49,299 nucleotides of DNA, taken from positions 1 to 49,299 of the IMG/VR virus record IMGVR_UViG_3300036944_000737. The stretch is one strand, 5' to 3'. The DNA is from a virus. Each line of letters opens with the position of its first letter. Positions within the stretch are counted from its first letter, which is position 1. A program made the position numbers and the translations under genes. Below are positions 22,759 through 30,235 of the stretch, piece after piece. Under the pieces are notes generated by a model. It was not told the origin of the DNA. It ran no database searches and saw only the letters and a program-made list of their open reading frames with translations.

Positions 22759-25700
22759 TGCTCGGGCTCGTCGCCGCGGTAGTGGATCACCGCCGAGGAC
22801 AGGATCGCGGGGCCCTCGCCCTTCGACTTGAACCGCAGCGACAGGTGCGAGCTGGAGTGCATGAAGGGCACCCGCGGCCGGTTGAAGGACGTCTCGTAGA
22901 TCCGCGCCACGACGCTGGCCGTATCGAGGTTGGTCGGCTCCATGCCGGCGCTGATCTCCCAGAGCCCGGTCAGCGCCACGTCGAGCGCCTGCCAGTCCTT
23001 CTTCGCCGTCGGGCGGTTCGCGTCCAGATAGGGCAGCCAGGCTTCGGCCTCGGTGGCGTCGTAAGCCAGCGCGCCGCTGCGCCCGCCATAGCTGTAGATC
23101 GTGTCCTGCGACCGCAGGTAGGGCCGCTGCCGGAAGGTCACGACAGCGTCGGTGTCGAAGGGCAGCGTGTAGGTCGACCACGCGCTGACCTTGGCGTTCT
23201 GGTAGAAGGTGAAGACGTAGATTTCGTCCTTCAGGATCAGCCAGAACCGCTTGTCGATCGGGTTGATCAGGCCGAACACGCGGCGCCGATCCTCGGCGGC
23301 CATGCCTTCCAGCTTCGTGACGATCAGGTCGTCGACCGGCGTGCCGATGTCCGTGGTGGCGGCCGCGTTGGAACTGTCCCGCGCGCGGAGCGACCGGAGC
23401 CCGGACCCATCCAGGTAGAACACGTCGCTGTCGCCAAACTGCGTGACCGAGCGCGGAAACTCCGTGCCGGTGTTCGCCAGAACCTGCGCAAGCGTGTTGT
23501 TGTCGGGGTCCGGGTCGATGAACCAGATCATCGTCACGGTCGGCGCGAAGATGGCCAGCTGGTCCTGGTAGCGCGCGATGGCGGTCAGCCGGTCGGCGTC
23601 CGCGTCCTCCACGGCCATGTTGATGAAGCCCGCCCCGGTCGTGTCGGTCGTCCACTTGGCCGGTTCCTGGATGCCGGAAAAGTGCAGCAGGCTCCCGGCG
23701 ATGGCGTAAACCTTGGACCGGATGGTCTTGACGAAGGTGCCCGGGGTGTAGGCATCGTCGTCCTCGCCGTCGGCCAGCGCGACGCTGTTCTCGACGACAG
23801 GCCCCGTGGCCACTGCCGGGTCCGCCCCGTCCGCGAACGCCGTCGGCGCTCCGACCGTGATCGTCCCCGTCGTCTCCAGCGTCGGCGTGACGCCGTTGTG
23901 GGCGTCGGTGCGAGCGCGGGTGGACAAGACGACTGCCGTGCCCTCCGCACGCGCGCAAAAGGCGCTCCCCGTCTGGTTGACGAACGCCGCGACGAACTCT
24001 GCGGGGCTCGCATAGCCAAAGTCGGCGTAGGCGCCCGCAGCGACCGCCCCGCTGCTGATCGAAACGCCGCCGACCTTGACGTCGACGGTCGCGCTATAAT
24101 CGACGGCGACCAGTGTGAACTGCGCCTCGGCGTAGGCTCCGCCCGAGGGGATCGTGCCGCCCGGGCCGTTGCCGCCGAAGAACGTCTCGGCCACAGTCGC
24201 GTTGAGCCCTCCGCCGGTCGAAAGCGTGACGACACGCCCGTTGGCGGCGGTGCCGACGTCCGCGGCGGTGACGATCACCCGGTTGCCCTCGGCGATGGCC
24301 GTGTAGTTGGGGGTCGATCCGTGCGAAGTGATCGCCGTGGCGACTGCGGCAGCGGTTCTGGCCGCCGAACCGGCCCAGACGACATCCGCCGATGTGACGT
24401 AGACGCCGTCCACCTTCGGACGGACCTTCGCATCTGTGTCGAGAACAACGCCGAAAATGTCCTCTAGCCCGTCGAGGGTATCGTCGCCCCCGAGGCTGCC
24501 GTTGTCCTCGATGATGAAAGACCCGGACGCCTTGGTGCCCTCGGGCGCTGGCGGGGCATCGGTCACAGCGACCTCGATCGCCGTGCCGTTCAGCGCGGCC
24601 GAGTTCACCGTCGCGGAGACAGTCACCGTCCTGCCGTCGACGGTGGCCGTGTAGTTCGGCGTCGAGGTGTGGCTGTTGATCGCGTCGACGATCGCTGCGG
24701 CGGTCGCAGCCGCGTCTGTCACCCAGGCGACGGGCGCGGCGACCAGATCCACGGCGTTGATCGAGGGCAGGAGTGTCGGGCCGAGCACGCCCGCGCCTTC
24801 GACGACGTCGAACGACCCCGAGGCTACGGCCCCGCCATAGGTGCCGCCCCCGGAAAGCGCGGTGCTGGCGCTTATGTCCAGCGACAGGCCCGCGACGACC
24901 GTGGCGGTGACGGGGCGCCCGTTCGGCGCCGCGCCTTGCGTGGTCGCCCGGACCACGACGGTGTCGTTCGAGGCAACCGCCCCGTAGTTCGGGCTCGACG
25001 TGGTCGAGTTGATCTCCGCGGCAATAGCAGCCGCCATCGCCTCGGCGTCGGTAGCCCACACGACCGGGTCGGTGATGATCGACACCCCGGCGACCTCGAG
25101 CCCGGTAAGGGTCGACGCCTGCGCGTCCGTGCCGCCCGCAAAGTTCGTGACGCTGCCGACCGTCACATCGCCCGCGGGCGTCACCAGCAGCACGCGCCCG
25201 TTCGCCGCGGTGCCCGCGACGCCGGCGGTGATCGTGACGACATTGCCGTCGGCAGTGGCCGTGTACTCGGGCGAGGACAGCTCGGAGGTGATCGCGGCGG
25301 CAACAGCGGCGGCGGTCGTGGCGTTGTCGGTATCGAACAGGACCGCGCCGCCAAGGATGTCCACCGCGTTCACGGTGATGGCGCTGATCGAGTTCCCGCC
25401 CCCGACGGTGCCGCCCGTCACCGCGAAGGTGGCCGTTGCCGCGGCGGTGCCGGTCAGGGCCCCGGACAGCACCCGGAAGGCCGCGCGGGCGCGGCCATCA
25501 TACCAGTCCTCGACCCAGACGCCGTCGTAGAAGTGATAGACCGCGCCGTCGTCGAACTCGCCGACGGCGTAGATCAGGCCGGCGTAGAGATCGCTCGACA
25601 GGATCCGCACCAGCGTCGCGCCGGAGTCGGTCGGGTGCTGGAGCCGCTGATAGCCGACGCCCGTCGGCAGGGCCGGTGCTTCGCCGGAGCCGAACACCAC

Positions 25701-25901
25701 GAGGCGCGTCTTGTCATAGGCAAGGCCGACAGTGCCGGCGGGCAGCGTGAACTCGGGCACGAAGGCGGCCCGCTTCTCGAACTCGCCGCCACGGGTGATG
25801 TGGCCGTCGCGCGCCCGGATCAGCACGCCGCCGGGGGTCGTCTCCGGGAGGCGCCGAACATCCAGCCCGCCGGTCATTTCCTTGATGTGGATCGTGCCCA
25901 T
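22755..25901 (-). CDS. Tail nozzle/tail tubular B-like protein with tandem repeat insertion
   Basis: 1048 residues from MGTIHIKEMTGG. N-terminal 145 and C-terminal 330 residues (QDQLAIFAPTVTMIWF, SDVFYLDGSGLRSL, VFGLINPIDKRFWLI, TYTLPFDTDAVVTF) resemble beta-propeller tail nozzle proteins. Residues about 155-690 hold five diverged repeats of about 95-115 residues, each with D/SA-rich helix plus SPNYTAT-like strand, e.g. TSTPNYTATVDGRTVTVSA, STPNYTAIAEGNRVIVTAA. The insertion makes the protein longer than usual nozzle proteins. TGATG overlap with the adaptor. Confidence 0.72.
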   Translation of the reverse strand: MGTIHIKEMTGGLDVRRLPETTPGGVLIRARDGHITRGGEFEKRAAFVPEFTLPAGTVGLAYDKTRLVVFGSGEAPALPTGVGYQRLQHPTDSGATLVRILSSDLYAGLIYAVGEFDDGAVYHFYDGVWVEDWYDGRARAAFRVLSGALTGTAAATATFAVTGGTVGGGNSISAITVNAVDILGGAVLFDTDNATTAAAVAAAITSELSSPEYTATADGNVVTITAGVAGTAANGRVLLVTPAGDVTVGSVTNFAGGTDAQASTLTGLEVAGVSIITDPVVWATDAEAMAAAIAAEINSTTSSPNYGAVASNDTVVVRATTQGAAPNGRPVTATVVAGLSLDISASTALSGGGTYGGAVASGSFDVVEGAGVLGPTLLPSINAVDLVAAPVAWVTDAAATAAAIVDAINSHTSTPNYTATVDGRTVTVSATVNSAALNGTAIEVAVTDAPPAPEGTKASGSFIIEDNGSLGGDDTLDGLEDIFGVVLDTDAKVRPKVDGVYVTSADVVWAGSAARTAAAVATAITSHGSTPNYTAIAEGNRVIVTAADVGTAANGRVVTLSTGGGLNATVAETFFGGNGPGGTIPSGGAYAEAQFTLVAVDYSATVDVKVGGVSISSGAVAAGAYADFGYASPAEFVAAFVNQTGSAFCARAEGTAVVLSTRARTDAHNGVTPTLETTGTITVGAPTAFADGADPAVATGPVVENSVALADGEDDDAYTPGTFVKTIRSKVYAIAGSLLHFSGIQEPAKWTTDTTGAGFINMAVEDADADRLTAIARYQDQLAIFAPTVTMIWFIDPDPDNNTLAQVLANTGTEFPRSVTQFGDSDVFYLDGSGLRSLRARDSSNAAATTDIGTPVDDLIVTKLEGMAAEDRRRVFGLINPIDKRFWLILKDEIYVFTFYQNAKVSAWSTYTLPFDTDAVVTFRQRPYLRSQDTIYSYGGRSGALAYDATEAEAWLPYLDANRPTAKKDWQALDVALTGLWEISAGMEPTNLDTASVVARIYETSFNRPRVPFMHSSSHLSLRFKSKGEGPAILSSAVIHYRGDEPEQ

Positions 25902-26644
25902 CAGCCCACCGGCGGCTTGTAGTGCGCGACGAACGGCCGGCGCGGCAGCGCGCGGCGCCCCACCCCGAACATGCTGAAGCCGGGCGACTTGGACAGCCGC
26001 GCCTTCAGGCGGTTGTAATGCGCCTCGGCCTTGCCGCCCTTCACCCGCGCGTCCTCCGAACCCTGCCCCGCCAGATGGGTCGCAGCAGAGAAGAGCGCGA
26101 GCAGCAGGTCGTCCAGATCGGCGCGGTCGCTTTCGTTGACCAGCGGGCGCAGGTCGCGCACGCCGGTCAGGCGAAGGTAGCCCTCCTGGTCGGCCCCGGC
26201 GTCCACCTCGGGCACCGGCCACACCTCAATCTGTTCGCCCTCGTAGATGCGCCAGCGACGCGCCGGGGAAGCCCGGTCGGTCTCGGCGCTGTCATGGGAG
26301 GCGTAATGCTCGGCGCCGATGCCATTGACCAGCGGCAGCCAGACATCGCTATCCTTGGTGTCGATCTTCTCGATCCGGTCGATGCTGATCGTCTGGGCGG
26401 CGGCCGTGCCATCTTCCGACAGCGCGACGCGCGGATCGTAGAACCGCTGTCCGGCCTGCATCGGCAGGAACCGCTCGACCCGCAGATGCGGCCAGTTGAA
26501 GTCATCCCAGAGCCGGAACTGCTCGCTCTGGATCAGCGCGATCTGGCCGTCGCGCGCGTGGACGTTGTCAGCCGGCGACGGCGAAAGGCGCGCTTCCAGC
26601 CGGAAGTCGGTGAGGATCTTCTCAAGCGTGGAATTGCGCGCCAT
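25901..26644 (-). CDS. Head-tail adaptor / tail tubular A-like protein
   Basis: 247 residues. RDGQIALIQSEQFRLWDDFNWPHL, RFYDPRVALSE, WRIYEGEQIEVWPVPE and LLLALFSAATHLAGQG match the helical adaptor (gp4/gp11-like) proteins between portal and nozzle. Gene directly upstream of the nozzle, as usual. C-terminus Arg-rich. Confidence 0.7.
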   Translation of the reverse strand: MARNSTLEKILTDFRLEARLSPSPADNVHARDGQIALIQSEQFRLWDDFNWPHLRVERFLPMQAGQRFYDPRVALSEDGTAAAQTISIDRIEKIDTKDSDVWLPLVNGIGAEHYASHDSAETDRASPARRWRIYEGEQIEVWPVPEVDAGADQEGYLRLTGVRDLRPLVNESDRADLDDLLLALFSAATHLAGQGSEDARVKGGKAEAHYNRLKARLSKSPGFSMFGVGRRALPRRPFVAHYKPPVG

Positions 26645-26649
26645 TCAGG

Positions 26650-26964
26650 TCAATCCTCTACGATCAGCCAGTCGTCCGCCAGCATGTCCGTCTGAGACGC
26701 CAGCCAGCCGACGCACATCGAGCCGTCGGCTGTTCTCATGTCGATGTGCGGCAGCAACTCGATCATGGTCTTTCCGGGGTTTACCCGCTCCAGCGCCCGC
26801 TGCATTTCTTCAGCGCGGTGCTTCGCCGCGTGCCCCATCTTGGCCTGCGAGAAAGGAAAGACAGAGCCCGGCGTCAGCGCCACCCACATGCCCTTGCCGT
26901 TCCACCCTTCGCGCGCGACCTTCTGCCCGGCCTTCATGGCGCGGATTGCGTCACCAAAATCCAT
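26650..26964 (-). CDS. Tad2-like (DUF2829) Thoeris anti-defence protein
   Basis: 104 residues. DFGDAIRAMKAGQKVAREGWNGKGMWV at the start and MRTADGSMCVGWLASQTDMLADDW at the end (key parts: REGWNGKGM, RTADG, WLASQTDMLADDW) are diagnostic of DUF2829, now known as Tad2. Characterised Tad2 proteins form tetramers that sequester cyclic ADP-ribose-type signals of Thoeris defence. Full length for the family. It lies inside the structural operon between adaptor and a capsid-side gene, so it would be expressed late. Activity against the actual host system is inference. Confidence 0.85.
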   Translation of the reverse strand: MDFGDAIRAMKAGQKVAREGWNGKGMWVALTPGSVFPFSQAKMGHAAKHRAEEMQRALERVNPGKTMIELLPHIDMRTADGSMCVGWLASQTDMLADDWLIVED

Positions 26965-26978
26965 GATCTGTATCTCCC

Positions 26979-27509
26979 TCAGCCCATCACGTTGCCGACT
27001 TCCGGCATGTCGCCGATAGCCGCATCATCCTCGTCTTCTGCTTCCTCTTCCGGCGGAAGAATGGCCTGCAGGATGTCGTCCTTCTTCGATCCCGCATCGA
27101 CCTCGATCCCCTTCGCCTTGGCGTAGGCCAGCAGCTCGGCCTTGGTCATGCCGCCGACGGCCTTGACCGGGGCGGGCGCCTTGCGGGCGCGCGGGGCTTC
27201 CTTGAAGCAGATGTCCTCGAGGCCGAGTTCGTCGAAGGTCTCGAAGACCCGCGCCGCGGCGCCGGGGAACATCTGCACGACGATGGGCTTGTCCTCGCCA
27301 TCCTTCGCGCGGCCGTAGGCGCCGATCAGGCGCTCGCGCTCTTCGCGGTTGGACCGCTTCGTGGTCTCCTCGAGGATCTCGATTTCCGTCACCGCGCCCT
27401 CGCCGTGGATGGCCACCAGAACGGCGACCTCGCCAGGCGTGACGTGGTATTTCGGGACGCTGGACAGCCCGTCCGGGCCGATGGCGACAATGGCGTTGGC
27501 GAGTTGCAT
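26979..27509 (-). CDS. Structural-module protein with C-terminal SAP/HeH-like domain
   Basis: 176 residues. N-terminal beta domain (YHVTPGEVAVLVAIHGEGAVTEIEI), linker rich in Lys/Pro/Ala, then MTKAELLAYAKAKGIEV-x-KKDDILQAIL, a SAP/HeH-type helix-extended-helix often used for nucleic-acid contact. Acidic tail. Common between coat and adaptor genes. Possibly a head-completion factor. Confidence 0.65.
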   Translation of the reverse strand: MQLANAIVAIGPDGLSSVPKYHVTPGEVAVLVAIHGEGAVTEIEILEETTKRSNREERERLIGAYGRAKDGEDKPIVVQMFPGAAARVFETFDELGLEDICFKEAPRARKAPAPVKAVGGMTKAELLAYAKAKGIEVDAGSKKDDILQAILPPEEEAEDEDDAAIGDMPEVGNVMG

Positions 27510-27535
27510 TGGGTGCTCCGGGTGAAGAAAGGAGA

Positions 27536-27555
27536 GGCGGGGCCGAAACCCCGCC
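27536..27555 (-). terminator. Terminator-like hairpin after the decoration gene
   Basis: Stem GGCGGGG / CCCCGCC with 6-base loop, 8 bases beyond the decoration gene stop; on the minus strand it is followed by a pyrimidine tract (TCTCCTTTCTTC). May be a partial terminator or RNA stabiliser that lowers expression downstream. Confidence 0.5.
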
Positions 27556-27562
27556 CCGTTGA

Positions 27563-28030
27563 TCAGCGGGTGATGCCCGCGCTGTCGAGCGCCGCGATCA
27601 CGGCGTTCAGCTTGTCGGCCAGCGACTTGATGTTGTTGTTCAGCGTGGTCTGGCTGAACGACGCGCCGACGTCCGCGATCGTGTCAGATGCGGTGCCGGT
27701 GGCGGCGGTCAGCGCCGCCGGGCCTGCGACCTTCATGCCGGGGTTGTAGGAACCCGACTTGGTGGAGTCGCCGAACGAGATGGTCAGCACAGTGGCCGCC
27801 GGCAAGGAGGCGCCGGTGTTGTTGGTCACGGTGATGTTCGACGCGCCGTAGCTGAAGGCGAAGCCGGGATCCGCCTGATCCCAGATGTCGTTCTCGCCGA
27901 CAGCGACAACGCCGCCGGTCGCGCCGGTAAGCGTGGCCTGCGTGAAGCCGGACGGATAGGAGACGGTGAAGGTGCCTTCATCGGCAACGGCCGATGCCAG
28001 CGTGTGAGTGGTCTTGGCGATCGCGCTCAT
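27563..28030 (-). CDS. Head decoration / head fibre-like protein
   Basis: 155 residues. Beta-rich first 110 residues (GTFTVSYPSGFTQATLTG, NITVTNNTGASLPAATVLTISF) and a C-terminal helix (LNNNIKSLADKLNAVIAALDSAG) typical of trimeric head-fibre or decoration proteins. Immediately after the coat gene and flanked by hairpins. Confidence 0.65.
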   Translation of the reverse strand: MSAIAKTTHTLASAVADEGTFTVSYPSGFTQATLTGATGGVVAVGENDIWDQADPGFAFSYGASNITVTNNTGASLPAATVLTISFGDSTKSGSYNPGMKVAGPAALTAATGTASDTIADVGASFSQTTLNNNIKSLADKLNAVIAALDSAGITR

Positions 28031-28062
28031 GGACCTGTTCCTTTGCTCGTGAGGGGGAAAGG

Positions 28063-28082
28063 CCCGGCGCCGAAGCGCCGGG
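28063..28082 (-). terminator. UUCG-capped hairpin after the coat gene
   Basis: On the minus strand: CCCGGCGC TTCG GCGCCGGG then CCTTTCCCCC. An 8-bp stem closed by a C(UUCG)G tetraloop, which is exceptionally stable as RNA. It separates coat and decoration genes and may protect coat mRNA or terminate part of the transcripts. Confidence 0.55.
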
Positions 28083-28090
28083 TCGGTTCA

Positions 28091-29170
28091 TCAGGCGATG
28101 TCGTAGACGCCGGAGGTGCGGAGCTTGCGCACGGTCAGCACGCCGGTCATGGTGATGCCGTTGTACATGACCATGCGGTCATACGGCCGGGCCGGGTTGT
28201 GCTTCTTCATGCGCTGGCCGTCCATGTAGAGCAGCTTCACGCCATGCCGGCCGATGTCGAGCGTGTAGCACCGCTTGGCCAGCCCCAGATCGTCCAGCGT
28301 CGGATCGTACTGGAGCTTGACGCCCTTGTGCGACACTTCGCCCATCGACCCGTCCTGCGCGCCGTTGAAGCCGGTCTGCGAGTAGTAGCCGTTCGCCCGC
28401 AGCTCGCCCTCGTAGGCTTCGATGAAGTCCGACCCGCAGAGCCGGATGATCTTCGAGCCGACGGTGCCGTACCGGACGCGCTGGCGTTCCTCGTTGTCGA
28501 GGAAGGTGATCAGCGCGCCGCCGGCGGTGGCCGACGAGGTGATGGCGCCCTGGCCGCCCGCGCCCGCATGGGCGGCGGTTGCGGCGCGGTTGCGCCACCA
28601 GGGATAGATCGAGCGCGACAGGCCGCCGGTCGTGCCGGCAAGCGGGTTGTCGAGGATGATCGAACGCACGCCGGCGATCGCCTTCGCATCCGAAGTGCCG
28701 TCGCCCCAGAGCAGGTCGTTCAGCGACGCTGCGTAGTCCTCGGCCATCATCTCGTTCTTTTCGTCGAGGATGTTGGCCAGGGCCTGCGCTTCACGGTCGG
28801 CCATCGGCGAGGTGCGCTGATTGGTGCCGCTCTCGATCACGTCGATGCCGTTCTCTTTCAGCTCGGTCATCGTGATCTGCGTGCCGATGTGGTGCTCTTT
28901 CCAGGTGAAGCGCGCCTTCTTGATCCCGGTCGGATTGTAGAAGGACAGCTGGTCGTCCGCAGTATAGCCCTGCAGCGTGCCGCCGCCCTGACCGGCCTTC
29001 ACGTTGAACGCGACAGTGTCGCGGCCCCCGGCGAAGGAACCCGCGGCGCCATCGAGCGCCTTCATGAGCGGTTTTTCCTGGATGTTCTGGGACAGGACGG
29101 TTCCCTTGTGGAGGAACGTCTCGTAGGTTGCGTTGTTGATGTCGGAGAGTTCTGCAGCCGTCAGCGGCAT
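28091..29170 (-). CDS. Major capsid protein
   Basis: 359 residues. ATYETFLHKGTVLSQNIQEKPLM, GRDTVAFNVKAGQGG, FTWKEHHIGTQITMTELKENG, GSKIIRLCGSDFIEAY and GVKLQYDPTLDDLGLAKRCY fit the P22-coat/N4-gp56-like HK97-fold coat family of podoviruses. Follows the scaffold gene. Expected to form the icosahedral shell. Confidence 0.88.
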   Translation of the reverse strand: MPLTAAELSDINNATYETFLHKGTVLSQNIQEKPLMKALDGAAGSFAGGRDTVAFNVKAGQGGGTLQGYTADDQLSFYNPTGIKKARFTWKEHHIGTQITMTELKENGIDVIESGTNQRTSPMADREAQALANILDEKNEMMAEDYAASLNDLLWGDGTSDAKAIAGVRSIILDNPLAGTTGGLSRSIYPWWRNRAATAAHAGAGGQGAITSSATAGGALITFLDNEERQRVRYGTVGSKIIRLCGSDFIEAYEGELRANGYYSQTGFNGAQDGSMGEVSHKGVKLQYDPTLDDLGLAKRCYTLDIGRHGVKLLYMDGQRMKKHNPARPYDRMVMYNGITMTGVLTVRKLRTSGVYDIA

Positions 29171-29189
29171 GGGGTTCTACCTTGTATCG

Positions 29190-30161
29190 TCAGCTCTGGC
29201 CGACCCGCGCGCGGATGATGTCCAGCGTGCTCTGGGGGGTCGAACGGGGCGTTCCTGCGACCTGGCCACCTGTCACCGGCCTCACTGCGGGCTTCTGGGG
29301 CGGTTGCGGAGCCTTCGCCGGGGCCGCGGCGCTGACGTTGGCGTAAGCCTTGTTCAGCATTGCGACGATCTCGGCGGGGGTCTGCGGTTCGCCTTGCGTG
29401 CCCGTCAGGAAGAACAGTTCCTTCTGGATGGCCTCTGTTTTGGCGGCGAAGTTGGGGTCGCGGATCGCGCGTTCGGCTTTCCACTGGTCGACGGCCGTTG
29501 ACCGGGCCGCTGCGACCTGCTGACGCTGGCTATTCTGAAACTGTTCCGCTTCCCGCTGGCGCTGCGCCGTCGCCGCCTGAACCTGCGCGGTGGCGCGGCT
29601 CAATTCGACTGCGGCCTCGCGGGTCAACTCCCCGCGGGCAACCCGCTGCTGCATCTCGGGGGTCAGAAGAGCCCCGGCCCGCGTGGCGGCCTGCTCAGCA
29701 ATCGGTCGAAGCACCTTCCAGACGTCGGGATCGCCGCGCTTGATGCGGGCCATCATGTCCAACGCCGAAGCGGCATCTTCCGCTGTCAGGCCATTCGTGG
29801 CCAGATAGCTTTCGACCTGCTGGTATCGCTTCGCGTCACCCTCGAAGGCTTTCACCTTGGCGAGGACTTCCTTGAAGCGGGGATGCTTTCCGAAAGGGAC
29901 GTCCGAGTAGTTCTCGTTATCCGGTTCTTTCGGCAGTTCCGGCTCAGCGCCTTCAACTTCGCTTTCACCTTCGGCTGACGAAGCCTGATCCGGTTCGCCT
30001 TCGGCGCGCACGACATCGCGCACGATCGAAAGCGTGTCCTTCTCTACGTCGGCCGCGCTGGACGATTGCGCTTCCTCGGCGGGAGCCGAGGCTACGTCCG
30101 GTTCGATCTCGCTGGACGAGTGCGAGATCAGATCATCTTCTACGTCCTGACCTTCAGGCAT
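29190..30161 (-). CDS. Scaffolding protein
   Basis: 323 residues from MPEGQDVEDD. N-terminal 100 residues very acidic and disordered, then PFGKHPRFKEVLAKVKAFEGD, a long Gln/Ala-rich coiled coil (REAEQFQNSQRQQVAAARS) and a Pro-rich basic C-terminus ending LDIIRARVGQS. This acidic-to-basic layout between portal and coat genes is typical of scaffolds. An upstream extension to 30221 would run over a promoter and is not used. Confidence 0.75.
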   Translation of the reverse strand: MPEGQDVEDDLISHSSSEIEPDVASAPAEEAQSSSAADVEKDTLSIVRDVVRAEGEPDQASSAEGESEVEGAEPELPKEPDNENYSDVPFGKHPRFKEVLAKVKAFEGDAKRYQQVESYLATNGLTAEDAASALDMMARIKRGDPDVWKVLRPIAEQAATRAGALLTPEMQQRVARGELTREAAVELSRATAQVQAATAQRQREAEQFQNSQRQQVAAARSTAVDQWKAERAIRDPNFAAKTEAIQKELFFLTGTQGEPQTPAEIVAMLNKAYANVSAAAPAKAPQPPQKPAVRPVTGGQVAGTPRSTPQSTLDIIRARVGQS

Positions 30162-30187
30162 GGTTGCTCCTGTGGCTTGTGGGTCGC

Positions 30188-30235
30188 AGCATACCCTTTG
30201 TAGGGCGTTGTCGCAATACATTCCCTACATGTAGG
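30188..30235 (-). promoter_or_regulatory. Promoter and palindrome upstream of scaffold gene
   Basis: Minus-strand TTGCGA (30216-30211), 17-base spacer, TATGCT (30193-30188), about 27 bases before the scaffold start. Just upstream lies the perfect 12-bp palindrome CCTACATGTAGG (30224-30235), abutting the portal stop. Suggests separate control of scaffold and coat. Confidence 0.5.

Noticed and set aside
22740-25922. Long plus-strand ORFs opposite the tail nozzle gene
   Set aside because: Shadows generated by GC-rich repeats; nozzle repeats are recognisable on the minus strand.
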